From Akkermansiaceae bacterium UBA5688 (GTDB taxonomy: Bacteria; Verrucomicrobiota; Verrucomicrobiia; Verrucomicrobiales; Akkermansiaceae): DNA of 30,681 bases. Position numbers and translations under genes: made by a program. Position 1 is the stretch's first letter. Every line of letters starts with the position of its first letter. The stretch spans positions 1 through 30,681 of the forward strand of contig DIHU01000167.1 of the NCBI GenBank assembly GCA_002420315.1, written 5' to 3'. Of the stretch, positions 8,609-16,597 are shown one piece after another. A model generated the notes under the pieces. The model was not told the DNA's origin. It saw only the letters and a program-made list of their open reading frames with translations, and searched no databases.

Positions 8609-10300
8609 ATGTGCGACAATCCAAATATGCGGGAGTTTTCCTCAAAGGTCCTCGATGGTCCGGATCGAGCTCCCAGTCGGGCTATGCTTTATCCGGTGGG
8701 TTTTAATAAGAATGATTTTAAGAAACCTAAAATTGGGGTGGCTTCAACGTGGAGTCAGGTAACACCTTGTAACTTTCATATTGATGGGCTCGCCACTGAG
8801 TCAGCTAATGGAATCGATTCAGCAGGTGGAAAATCTGTCATTTTCAATACGATCACAATTTCCGACGGAATTTCGATGGGGACTGAGGGTATGAAGTATT
8901 CGCTGGTGAGTCGGGAAGTGATTGCAGATTCTATCGAGACGGTGGTGGGCTGTGAAGGAATGGATGGCTACGTGGCAATTGGTGGTTGTGATAAAAATAT
9001 GCCGGCCTGTATTATTGCCATGGCTCGAATGAACCGCCCCTCTGTTTTTGTCTTTGGAGGCACGATTCTGCCAGGGTGTGCGACTTTAAAAGGAGAAGAA
9101 AAGGATCTTGATATTGTTTCGGTTTTTGAAGCGGTGGGGAAGCACGCTAGCGGTGAGTTTTCCGACGAGGAGCTCCAGAAAGTCGAGGAGGCGGCAATTC
9201 CTGGACCAGGTTCTTGTGGCGGAATGTATACGGCCAACACCATGGCGAGTGCCATTGAGGCACTTGGGATGAGCCTTCCGAATAGTTCAGCCCAAGCTGC
9301 CATTAGCGATGATAAAAAGCAGGATTCATTTGATGCTGGAGCGGCTGTTTTGCATTTGCTGGAGAAGGGGATTAAGCCGCGGGATATAATGACGCGAAAA
9401 GCATTTGAAAATGCCATAACAGTTGTGATTACTCTAGGAGGATCAACTAATGCAGTTCTCCATTTACTGGCGATGGCTCATGCGGCTGATGTCGAGCTTT
9501 CGATCGATGACTTTACCGAGATTGGGCGAAGAGTTCCAGTTCTGGCTGATCTCAAACCCAGCGGGAAATATGTGATGGCTGAAATGGTGAAGATTGGGGG
9601 ATTGATTCCCTTAATGAAATTGCTCCTCAAGGAAGGCCTTCTCCATGGTGATTGCCTTACCGTAACTGGAAAGACGATGGCGGAAAATCTTGCTAATTCA
9701 CCATTAGAGTTTCCGGAGGGTCAGGATGTCGTTCGCTCCTTCGATAACCCTGTCAAGAAGGACAGTCATTTAAGAATTCTTTATGGGAATCTTGCTCCAA
9801 CTGGCTCGGTCGCGAAGATCTCGGGGAAAGAGGGACTTTCTTTTACGGGGCGAGCCCGTGTCTTTGAGTCCGAGGAAGAAGGAATGAAGGCCATTCTTAG
9901 TGGGGCGATCGAGGCTGGAGATGTTATTGTTATTCGACGTGAAGGCCCCAAAGGGGGCCCAGGTATGCGTGAAATGCTTGGACCGACCTCTGCCGTTATG
10001 GGACGTGGTCTTGGAGATAAGGTTGCGCTAATTACTGACGGGCGTTTCTCGGGAGGTAGTCGTGGTTTCGTGGTCGGTCACATCACGCCAGAAGCTTTCG
10101 AGGGTGGCCCGATTGGACTACTTGAGGAGGGTGATACAATCATGATAAATGCGGAGAAAAATGAGATCTTTACTGATGCCGATCTTGAAGCGCGTCGTTC
10201 GACTTGGGTTCAGCCCAAGGCCCGTTACACCCGCGGAGTTTTGGCAAAATATGCCAAGTTAGTTACGAGTGCGAGCGAGGGTGCAGTGACCGATAAATAA
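8609..10300 (+). CDS. ilvD: Dihydroxy-acid dehydratase
   Basis: Dehydrates dihydroxyisovalerate and dihydroxymethylvalerate in valine, leucine and isoleucine synthesis. The protein is 563 residues from the ATG at 8609, which has a GGAAGAG ribosome-binding stretch at 8591-8597; the open frame continues upstream to a TTG at 8555 that is not needed. Conserved blocks include STWSQVTPCNFHIDGLA, AIGGCDKNMPACI with an Fe-S cysteine, GPGSCGGMYTANTMAS with a second, ITLGGSTNAVLHLLAMAH and the C-terminal TDGRFSGGSRGFVVGHI. A strong hairpin follows the stop codon. The ketol-acid reductoisomerase of the same pathway is 16 kb away on the other strand, so the ilv genes are not in one operon here. Confidence 0.97.
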   Translation: MCDNPNMREFSSKVLDGPDRAPSRAMLYPVGFNKNDFKKPKIGVASTWSQVTPCNFHIDGLATESANGIDSAGGKSVIFNTITISDGISMGTEGMKYSLVSREVIADSIETVVGCEGMDGYVAIGGCDKNMPACIIAMARMNRPSVFVFGGTILPGCATLKGEEKDLDIVSVFEAVGKHASGEFSDEELQKVEEAAIPGPGSCGGMYTANTMASAIEALGMSLPNSSAQAAISDDKKQDSFDAGAAVLHLLEKGIKPRDIMTRKAFENAITVVITLGGSTNAVLHLLAMAHAADVELSIDDFTEIGRRVPVLADLKPSGKYVMAEMVKIGGLIPLMKLLLKEGLLHGDCLTVTGKTMAENLANSPLEFPEGQDVVRSFDNPVKKDSHLRILYGNLAPTGSVAKISGKEGLSFTGRARVFESEEEGMKAILSGAIEAGDVIVIRREGPKGGPGMREMLGPTSAVMGRGLGDKVALITDGRFSGGSRGFVVGHITPEAFEGGPIGLLEEGDTIMINAEKNEIFTDADLEARRSTWVQPKARYTRGVLAKYAKLVTSASEGAVTDK

Positions 10301-10321
10301 GAATGATTGGCTTAACTCAAG

Positions 10322-10360
10322 AAAGAGCTTCACCACTTATTTGGTGGTAAAGCTCTTCTA
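10322..10360. terminator. Bidirectional intrinsic terminator between ilvD and the DUF3108 gene
   Basis: A 13-bp inverted repeat with one mismatch: the left arm at 10324-10336 (AGAGCTTCACCAC) pairs with the right arm at 10344-10356 (GTGGTAAAGCTCT) around a 7-nt loop. A-rich bases before it and a pyrimidine-rich TCTTCTATTT run after it fit termination in both directions. It sits exactly between two convergent genes. Confidence 0.75.
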
Positions 10361-10372
10361 TTTGCGGGGGAG

Positions 10373-11155
10373 CTAGAGATTCTCGTGTTTGGTCAGAAAC
10401 ACTCGGACCGGCCCAATGGGCATTTCACCTCTCATCTCGATGGGGATCCGCCAATCATCATCAGACAGCCAAATACTTGCTGTTTTGGGGTCATCTTCTT
10501 GTTTGAGGGACATGTCGGTTTCTATTTTTTCGGCCCCTATACTCAGTTTGATACATTCTCTGCCCAGATGGACTTCTCGCCCAATAATCTTAATTTTGGT
10601 GAGGTAAGGGCTGGTTACAGGGTGCAAGGCCATAACCAATTCATCATTATCCTTAAGTGGTAGACTACGAATCTGCAGCAGCCCGCTGAAAAGACCAAGG
10701 GAGGACGCGTATGAAAAATTTGATGACTCAGTTTGAGTTTCATCATCTTCAGTTTCTTTTTTTGTGCCGGAGACGCCTTTTGAATGGAAACGATAGTTAA
10801 GCGTGGTCACTTTCGAACCTTCCCTTTCAGTTCCCAAGAATTTGTTGGGTCTTAGAGTTTTTGGATTCAGGAAACTGAGGTAGTGGAATTGGTAAGGGAA
10901 GAGCGTTTTCGCCCATCCTGAACTTCCGCCCTGAGCACGGACCAGGAAATGGTCTGGGTAGCGTGGGGCCTTTTCACCAAAAAGAATACTGAAGGTGCCA
11001 GCTTTTCCCTTTCCGTTAAAGCTAATCACATACTCCAGCTTAGTGGGTGGAATCTTCCTAAGAGAGCCTCTTTCAGGTATGTTAATTTCCTTTAGCCAAG
11101 CCGGTTCAGCGGTGGCGAAAAGACCAAGCACTAATGATAGAATTAAGGTTTTCAT
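10373..11155 (-). CDS. DUF3108 domain-containing secreted protein
   Basis: A 260-residue protein with an N-terminal signal peptide (MKTLILSLVLGLFATAEPAW), so probably exported. The body fits DUF3108: an early LEYVISFNGKGKAGTFSI strand pair, a central block with SYASSLGLFSGLLQIRSLPL, then DELVMALHPV and IKIIGREVHLGRE, and a C-terminal WLSDDDWRIPIEMRG...IGPVRVFLT. DUF3108 proteins are predicted periplasmic or outer-surface beta-rich proteins of unknown function. The gene is alone on its strand, bounded by the terminator downstream and a divergent purM upstream. The family match is from the pattern of conserved blocks and is reasonably strong; no function can be assigned. Confidence 0.75.
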   Translation of the reverse strand: MKTLILSLVLGLFATAEPAWLKEINIPERGSLRKIPPTKLEYVISFNGKGKAGTFSILFGEKAPRYPDHFLVRAQGGSSGWAKTLFPYQFHYLSFLNPKTLRPNKFLGTEREGSKVTTLNYRFHSKGVSGTKKETEDDETQTESSNFSYASSLGLFSGLLQIRSLPLKDNDELVMALHPVTSPYLTKIKIIGREVHLGRECIKLSIGAEKIETDMSLKQEDDPKTASIWLSDDDWRIPIEMRGEMPIGPVRVFLTKHENL

Positions 11156-11163
11156 TGGCTGTT

Positions 11164-11182
11164 TACGGCCCGATCTGCCGTA
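11164..11182. repeat. Small perfect hairpin in the DUF3108 leader
   Basis: TACGGC at 11164-11169 is a perfect inverted match to GCCGTA at 11177-11182, with a 7-nt loop. It lies 9-27 nt upstream of the DUF3108 ATG, in the spacer shared with purM. It could be an mRNA hairpin near the start codon or an operator half-site pair; six base pairs is short enough to arise by chance. Confidence 0.3.
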
Positions 11183-11268
11183 GTTTCACTCAAAATGCAC
11201 ATTGATAGGTGAAATGACGAGGAAAAGACGTGACGATTGAGATGGGGAGATTACAACCATGACAGCGC

Positions 11269-12261
11269 ATGGGTAAAAAGGTTACTTACCAGGAAGCAGG
11301 AGTTGATACCCGGGCCGCCGCGGCTTTGGTCAACGAAATTAAGGCGGATGTCTCCCGCACTCAAAAGCAACGTCAGCTCTATAACTCGTTCGGTCTTTTT
11401 GCTGCGGCATTCGACCTAAGTGATTATAGAAATCCGGTCATTGTGACGGGATGTGATGGGGTTGGAACCAAGCTGGAGGTTCTTCTCGAATACGGGATGG
11501 AAGCCGAGGCGGGTAAAGATCTGATCGCGATGAGTGTTAATGATATTATTACCACTGGCGGAGATCCGCTGCTCTTTCTCGATTACATTGGGATTGAGAG
11601 ACTTCATCCCGAACGCATCAAACGATTGATTTCTGGGATGTGTGACTACCTTGAAGACTGCGGGTGTATTTTGGCTGGTGGTGAGACCGCTGAAATGCCG
11701 GGCTTAGTTCCTCCAGATGTTGTCGAACTCTCGGGTTTTTGCGTTGGTGCCGTTGAAAAGGAAGATTTGATTCAACCTGAAACAATTCAGGAAGGTGATT
11801 TATTGATTGGCTATGCTTCTGATGGTTTTCATGCCAATGGTTGGAGTCTTTGCCGTCGGATTCTTGCAGAACATAGCTCTGAGTTCAGTGACGAGGAAAT
11901 TAAGGCAATGCTTGCTCCCACCCGACTTTACCATGATGTAACAAATGATTTTAAGGGTGGTGGTCCACACGCAAAGGCGTTCGCCCATATTACAGGTGGT
12001 GGTCTCCCTGAAAACCTCGAGCGTCTCTTTAGAGGGATGGGTGCTGATCTGATCATTCCGTTTTGGGAAAATGAACCAGTTCAAAAACTGCTAGCCCACA
12101 CGGATCCACAAGATCGTTTTAATGCTTTCAATATGGGGATCGGATGGGTGGCTATTGTGGATCCCGAAAATGTTGATGAAGCCTGTTCTGCTGGACCGGG
12201 AGGCAGGATCCTCGGAAAGGTACGTTCGGGTGCCGGTGTCACAGTTAATGTTCAACCCTAG
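11269..12261 (+). CDS. purM: Phosphoribosylformylglycinamidine cyclo-ligase (AIR synthetase)
   Basis: ATP-dependent ring closure of FGAM to AIR in de novo purine synthesis. The protein is 330 residues, close to the family length. Conserved blocks are YQEAGVDTRAAAALVNEI at the N-terminus, VTGCDGVGTKLEVLLEYG, DLIAMSVNDIITTGGDPL, LAGGETAEMPGLV and the C-terminal HITGGGLPENLERLF. A purine-rich GGGGAGA stretch lies about 20 nt upstream of the ATG, and a very short ATG-initiated frame lies just upstream, of no evident meaning. purF follows 13 nt after the stop, giving a two-gene purine operon. The enzyme identity is certain. Confidence 0.97.
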   Translation: MGKKVTYQEAGVDTRAAAALVNEIKADVSRTQKQRQLYNSFGLFAAAFDLSDYRNPVIVTGCDGVGTKLEVLLEYGMEAEAGKDLIAMSVNDIITTGGDPLLFLDYIGIERLHPERIKRLISGMCDYLEDCGCILAGGETAEMPGLVPPDVVELSGFCVGAVEKEDLIQPETIQEGDLLIGYASDGFHANGWSLCRRILAEHSSEFSDEEIKAMLAPTRLYHDVTNDFKGGGPHAKAFAHITGGGLPENLERLFRGMGADLIIPFWENEPVQKLLAHTDPQDRFNAFNMGIGWVAIVDPENVDEACSAGPGGRILGKVRSGAGVTVNVQP

Positions 12262-12274
12262 TCCCAAATTACTC

Positions 12275-14203
12275 ATGAGTGACAGTCTCACCCACGAATG
12301 CGGCATAGCCGTAGTTCGCCTCAAGAAACCTTTGGCATATTATCAAGATAAATATGGTTCCGCGCTCTGGGGTTTCAACAAGCTCTTTCTTCTCATGGAG
12401 AAACAGCACAACCGAGGCCAAGATGGAGTGGGGATCGGTTGTGCAAAGATTGGAATGCCGCCAGGGCAACCCTATATTTTCCGACGCCGGGATGCTAAAA
12501 AAGATTCTCTTGCGAAGCTTTTTCGATCCGAATTGAAGGATCTAAGCAAAAAGCACCGGAAGGGGCAAATTAACGAAAATGACCCCGAGGATCTTCGGCG
12601 GCGCTTTGACTTTGCTGGGGATGTTTACATGGGGCATCTCCGATATGGAACCTCTGGGCAGTTCGATGATGGCTCGTGTCATCCTTATTTGCGCCGAAGC
12701 AACTGGCCCACTCGCACTCTTATGGTGATAGGGAATTTTAATATGACCAATACCAATAAGCTAAACAAGCGCATGGAGGATCGTGGTCAGCATCCGGTTT
12801 ATGGAACAGATACCCAAACGGTTTTAGAGGAAATTGGCTTCCATCTCGATGAGGCCCACACCGATATTTATCATGAGCTTCGCGATGAGGGAATTCCCGG
12901 TGATCACACCGCGGAAAAGATTTCAGCGCGTCTGAATCTTGCTCATATCGTTGCTGAATCTGCTAAAGGCTGGGATGGTGGTTATTGTATCTCGGGAGTG
13001 GTTGGGAATGGTGATCTTTTTGTGATGCGCGATCCTCACGGAATCCGCCCATGCTACTATTACGAGACCGATGAAGTTATTGCCTTTGCAAGCGAACGAG
13101 TTCCGTTGATGACAGTTTTTGAAGCTGAACAAGATCAAGTGAGCGAGCTCGATCCGGGTATGGTGATGACGATCAAAAATAACGGGATTCATCAGTCGGA
13201 GCGTTTTGCCGATCAGATTAAACCGCAGCCGTGCTCCTTTGAGCGGATTTATTTTTCACGTGGAAACGATCCGGAGATTTATCGTGAGCGTAAGGCCATG
13301 GGGTCAGCTTTGGTTCAGCAAGTTGTTGAGTCCATCGATTATGATTTTGAGAACTCTGTTTTCTCATTTGTTCCGAACACCGCTGAGACTGCCTATTATG
13401 GCTTGATGGATGGTTTGAGACTTTATCGCCGCAAAATGGTTCGGAGTGATATATTGAATGCCTTGAATGGTGGTGAACTTGATGAGGCAAAGGTCGACGA
13501 GTTGATTATGCGGAATTGGCCAGTTGGCGAAAAAATTGCCCATAAAGATATTAAACTGCGAACCTTTATTTCACAGGAAAGTAGCCGCAATCAATTGGTG
13601 TCCCACGTTTACGATATCACCTATGGTGTCGTTCCTGAGGGAGGAAAGCTGGTTGTTCTTGATGATTCAATTGTTAGGGGGACAACTTTAAAGCAATCAA
13701 TTCTGAAGATTCTTGCTCGAACGAAGCCAGGCAAGATTATCATTTGTTCAACAGCGCCTCAGATTCGCTATCCTGATTGTTACGGCATTGATATGTCGGA
13801 GTTGGGGAAGTTCATCGCGTTTCAGGCAACGATTAACTTGATTAAGCGCTCAGGTAATTCTGCCATCATTGAGGAGGTTTATCGGGACTGCAAAGCCGAG
13901 ATGCAAAAGCCCAGTAAAGATCGAATTAATGCAGTTCAAAAGCTTTATGCTGGGTTTACAAATGAGCAAATTTCGGCAGAAATCGCCCAGATTGTTTACC
14001 CGGAAGACATTGACTGGCACGGAGAGGTTGAGGTGATCTACCAGACAGTTGAGAACCTACACGAGTCCATTAATGCAGCCGAGTCTGGCGATTGGTATTT
14101 CACTGGAAATTACCCTACAGCTGGCGGAATCTCTGTTGCTAATCAGGCCTTTATGGATTGGCGTGAGGGTAAGAGTGGACGCAGTTACGACCTTGCTCTT
14201 TAA
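12275..14203 (+). CDS. purF: Amidophosphoribosyltransferase, long Bacteroidota-like form
   Basis: Commits PRPP and glutamine to purine synthesis. The predicted protein is 642 residues from the ATG at 12275, much longer than the roughly 500-residue E. coli or B. subtilis enzyme. It begins MSDSLTHECGIAVV: the probable catalytic Cys is residue 9, so an 8-residue propeptide must be removed to expose the N-terminal nucleophile, as in the B. subtilis class. The glutaminase half has MEKQHNRGQDGVGIG and GHLRYGTSG; the transferase half has the PRPP motif VVLDDSIVRGTTLKQS near residue 460. The extra C-terminal region ends in WYFTGNYPTAGG, as I recall from Bacteroidota PurF. It is cotranscribed with purM. 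The open frame upstream to 12122 overlaps purM and is spurious. Confidence 0.96.
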   Translation: MSDSLTHECGIAVVRLKKPLAYYQDKYGSALWGFNKLFLLMEKQHNRGQDGVGIGCAKIGMPPGQPYIFRRRDAKKDSLAKLFRSELKDLSKKHRKGQINENDPEDLRRRFDFAGDVYMGHLRYGTSGQFDDGSCHPYLRRSNWPTRTLMVIGNFNMTNTNKLNKRMEDRGQHPVYGTDTQTVLEEIGFHLDEAHTDIYHELRDEGIPGDHTAEKISARLNLAHIVAESAKGWDGGYCISGVVGNGDLFVMRDPHGIRPCYYYETDEVIAFASERVPLMTVFEAEQDQVSELDPGMVMTIKNNGIHQSERFADQIKPQPCSFERIYFSRGNDPEIYRERKAMGSALVQQVVESIDYDFENSVFSFVPNTAETAYYGLMDGLRLYRRKMVRSDILNALNGGELDEAKVDELIMRNWPVGEKIAHKDIKLRTFISQESSRNQLVSHVYDITYGVVPEGGKLVVLDDSIVRGTTLKQSILKILARTKPGKIIICSTAPQIRYPDCYGIDMSELGKFIAFQATINLIKRSGNSAIIEEVYRDCKAEMQKPSKDRINAVQKLYAGFTNEQISAEIAQIVYPEDIDWHGEVEVIYQTVENLHESINAAESGDWYFTGNYPTAGGISVANQAFMDWREGKSGRSYDLAL

Positions 14204-14213
14204 GTGGGTACGC

Positions 14214-14702
14214 TTATCTAAGAAAATCCTTCTTAACGACAAGAGCAGTTGCAAATGCTGCCATCCCCTCGCTGCGCCCAACAAATCCCATCGTCTCGTT
14301 AGTGGTAGCCTTAATTCCTATTTCCGCAGGAGTAAGTCCCAGCGATTTAGCAATATTTTGCTTCATGGCGGGAGCATGGGGTAGAATTTTTGGAGCCTCC
14401 GCAACTAGGGATGAATCAACATTCATTAATTTGTAGTCATGTTCGCAACACAACGAAGCGCACTTTTCGAGGATGCGCAACGAGCAGATGTCTTTGCAAG
14501 ATTTGTCCCCCGGAGGAAAATAGTAGCCAATATCAGGAAGGCCAAGCGCCCCAAGGATTGCATCAGCAATCGCATGACTGAGAACATCGGCGTCCGAATG
14601 ACCGTCGAGCCCGTGGGTGTGTGGAATTTCAACTCCACCCAGAATCAAAGGGCGGCCTTCGGTCAATTGGTGGACGTCATATCCAATGCCTGAGCGGATC
14701 AT
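14214..14702 (-). CDS. ispF: 2-C-methyl-D-erythritol 2,4-cyclodiphosphate synthase
   Basis: MEP-pathway enzyme that cyclises CDP-methylerythritol phosphate. The 162-residue protein is of usual length. The metal ligands are visible as Asp9 and His11 (GIGYDVHQL) and His43 (DGHSDADVLSHAIADA); the C-terminal IGIKATTNETMGFVGRSEG block is also present. Its ATG overlaps the suhB stop codon (ATGA on the minus strand), so translation of the two is probably coupled. In many bacteria ispF is paired with ispD; here it follows an inositol-phosphatase-family gene instead. It converges on purF with a 10-nt gap. Confidence 0.97.
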   Translation of the reverse strand: MIRSGIGYDVHQLTEGRPLILGGVEIPHTHGLDGHSDADVLSHAIADAILGALGLPDIGYYFPPGDKSCKDICSLRILEKCASLCCEHDYKLMNVDSSLVAEAPKILPHAPAMKQNIAKSLGLTPAEIGIKATTNETMGFVGRSEGMAAFATALVVKKDFLR

Positions 14703-15466
14703 AAGATTTCTTCAATAGGGATTTTTCCATTAGTGGCTACGATTGAGTAAACATCTGGATTGTTGTCATGAGGGACGAGGTCAACCCGGCCGCCAGTTGA
14801 TTCAATCATAAGCTGACCAGCGGCAATGTCCCAAAGTGAAATACGTGACTCAATGTATGCATCAAGGCGACCACAAGCGATATAGGCCATGCCGAGCGCT
14901 GCTGATCCCATCATGCGCATCTTGCGTGCTTTGAGTGATCCGTTCTTAAAGCGAGTGAGTCCGGTCGTGAGTGCTTCTTCATCTTTACCACAGCCAACGA
15001 AAAGAATTGATTCTTCGAGTTTGTCACGATTACTGACTGTAACCGGAGTTCCATTTAGATGAGGTGCCCCTTCTTTTTCGACGGTCCATAGTTCGTTGAC
15101 CATGGGGTCATAAATCACCCCTAGGACGAGCTCGCCAGCGACGCGTTTGGCAATGGAAATACAGAAGTGGGGAATTCCGTAGAAAAAATTCACAGTGCCG
15201 TCAATCGGGTCGACGATCCATTGGTGGGGTGAAGATTGGTCTCCAGCTAATCCTTCTTCCCCATAAATCGCGTGTTCGGGGTGTTGATTGAGAATGATTC
15301 CGGTGATCAATTCCTGTGACTCTTTATCGAGCGCCAGTTTCAAGTCATGGTGAAGAGCTTCATCGACCTGCTTGGGTTCGCTGAAATTGGCGCGGAGGAG
15401 TTTGCCTGCTTCCTTTGCAGCGTGGACGGCAGTTTCGAGTTCAGTCACGTGTGAAGAATGACGCAT
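14699..15466 (-). CDS. suhB: Inositol monophosphatase family protein (SuhB-like)
   Basis: A 255-residue Mg-dependent sugar-phosphate phosphatase. The three metal-binding motifs are intact: HAIYGEEG (Glu70), WIVDPIDGTVNF (Asp86 and Asp89) and LWDIAAGQLMI (Asp213). The substrate may be myo-inositol-1-phosphate or a related phosphate such as 3'-phosphoadenosine 5'-phosphate; sequence alone does not decide. In E. coli SuhB also acts in rRNA antitermination, a role that cannot be assumed here. The gene precedes ispF with an ATGA overlap. Its leader contains the palindrome at 15589-15617. Confidence 0.9.
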   Translation of the reverse strand: MRHSSHVTELETAVHAAKEAGKLLRANFSEPKQVDEALHHDLKLALDKESQELITGIILNQHPEHAIYGEEGLAGDQSSPHQWIVDPIDGTVNFFYGIPHFCISIAKRVAGELVLGVIYDPMVNELWTVEKEGAPHLNGTPVTVSNRDKLEESILFVGCGKDEEALTTGLTRFKNGSLKARKMRMMGSAALGMAYIACGRLDAYIESRISLWDIAAGQLMIESTGGRVDLVPHDNNPDVYSIVATNGKIPIEEIL

Positions 15467-15588
15467 TCAGCTTAAGAAGCGATGATTTTGTCTTATGCCT
15501 TAACGTCAGGCCCCGAGAATGGTTGGGAACTTGAAAGCTCAAAAGAGTAAGTTTTGATGGATTCGGTATTTATCTAAATGACTGACTG

Positions 15589-15617
15589 TCTTTAGTTCTT
15601 AAATAAGGAACTAAAGA
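15589..15617. repeat. Perfect 10-bp palindrome in the coaB-suhB spacer
   Basis: TCTTTAGTTC (15589-15598) is perfectly inverted as GAACTAAAGA (15608-15617) around a 9-nt AT-rich centre. A third partial copy, TTAGTTC, lies at 15634-15640. No U-tract follows on either strand, so this is less like a terminator than an operator or an mRNA hairpin upstream of suhB. It is within a 270-nt spacer that otherwise shows nothing recognisable. Confidence 0.5.
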
Positions 15618-15736
15618 GTCCTTCGAAAATATCTTAGTTCCGATACCTTCTTTAATCGTCACTGAGATCGTGTGGCCTCTTTTTTATCCAAGCATTGAGA
15701 AACGAATACTCACTTGGCTAGCGATATGAACTATCT

Positions 15737-16363
15737 CTAAAGGTCTTCGATGATCTCGATAAGGTGGAATGCCAGATGTTCTTTGCTTTCTTGTGGCAAG
15801 GTTTTCGAATTATCGGGGTAAACAAGGGTGACTTCGTTCTCTGGAGAATCGAAACCGATGTCACTGCGGGAGATATCGTTCGCAATGATAAGGTCACATC
15901 TCTTTTTGAGGCACTTAGCACGCGCGTTTTCGAGGAGATTCTCGGTTTCAGCTGCAAAGCCAACTAAAGTTCCCTTAAAGCCCATTATATCGCGCGCAGA
16001 GCCTAAAATATCTTTTGTCTGTTTAAGGGTGAGCGTAATTTCATTCTCCGCCTTTTTTATTTTTTGTTCTGCGATCTTAGAAGGGGTGTAATCGGCGACA
16101 GCCGCAGCAAAAATAGCTATGTCGTGTCGACTGATTTGGGATGCCACTGCTTGATACATTTCGGCTGCATTTTCGATGGGGATGAAATCAACCCCCTCAG
16201 GAATCTCTATTGAAGTTGGACCCGAGATCAAAAGCACTGAATGTCCGCGTTTTGCGGCCGCGGCTGCGAAAGCATATCCCATTTTACCGGAAGATCGGTT
16301 TGTAAGATACCGGACCGGATCGATGGACTCTCTTGTTGGGCCGGCAGTGATGAGGATCTTCAT
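15737..16363 (-). CDS. coaB: Phosphopantothenoylcysteine synthetase domain protein (CoaB only)
   Basis: Joins 4'-phosphopantothenate with cysteine in CoA biosynthesis. The 208-residue protein covers only the CoaB half of the usual bifunctional CoaBC: it begins directly at MKILITAGPTRESIDPVRYL. It has the nucleotide and substrate motif LTNRSSGKMGYA with the key Asn22, then AAAVADYTP (near 87-94), a Lys-rich segment IKKAE, QTKDIL and IANDIS. The N-terminal flavin-dependent decarboxylase (CoaC) domain is absent, and no coaC lies in this window, so it must be encoded elsewhere if the pathway is complete. The start is the only sensible ATG; the gene is divergent from tRNA-Leu. Confidence 0.88.
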   Translation of the reverse strand: MKILITAGPTRESIDPVRYLTNRSSGKMGYAFAAAAAKRGHSVLLISGPTSIEIPEGVDFIPIENAAEMYQAVASQISRHDIAIFAAAVADYTPSKIAEQKIKKAENEITLTLKQTKDILGSARDIMGFKGTLVGFAAETENLLENARAKCLKKRCDLIIANDISRSDIGFDSPENEVTLVYPDNSKTLPQESKEHLAFHLIEIIEDL

Positions 16364-16479
16364 GTGTGGTCATAAGACACCAAGTGATGAATAATTCCAA
16401 ATCATTCGCCAAAAGAGGGGCGTTTCCTTCACGAAATTTGATTGCCAATCAAGAAAGAGGGTGATTTCTTTCCGCCGTT

Positions 16480-16566
16480 GCGCGCGTGGCGGAATTGGTA
16501 GACGCGCATGATTCAGGTTCATGTGGGGGCAACCCCGTGGAGGTTCGATTCCTCTCGCGCGCACCA
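16480..16566 (+). tRNA. tRNA-Leu, anticodon CAG, with encoded CCA
   Basis: A complete class II tRNA cloverleaf. The acceptor stem is GCGCGCG (16480-16486) with CGCGCGC (16556-16562), followed by discriminator A and CCA at 16564-16566. The D-arm contains GGAATTGGTAGA. The anticodon stem CATGA/TCATG encloses the loop TTCAGGT, with the CAG anticodon at 16514-16516 reading CUG codons. A long variable arm with GGGG/CCCC pairing and a T-arm GGAGG-TTCGATT-CCTCT complete it. The long variable arm and the CAG anticodon make leucine unambiguous. Confidence 0.97.
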
Positions 16567-16576
16567 TAAATTTTTC

Positions 16577-16589
16577 CCCGGAAACCGGG
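16577..16589 (+). other. Compact hairpin between tRNA-Leu and maf
   Basis: CCCGG (16577-16581) and CCGGG (16585-16589) form a 5-bp stem with an AAA loop, 10 nt after the tRNA and 8 nt before the maf GTG. A T-run precedes rather than follows it, so a terminator is unlikely. It might serve tRNA 3' processing or limit maf translation. Confidence 0.35.
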
Positions 16590-16597
16590 TTATCGAC

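Noticed and set aside
16508..16597. N-terminal extension of Maf reading through tRNA-Leu
   Set aside because: The bases are part of a perfect tRNA cloverleaf; Maf homology begins only after the GTG at 16598.
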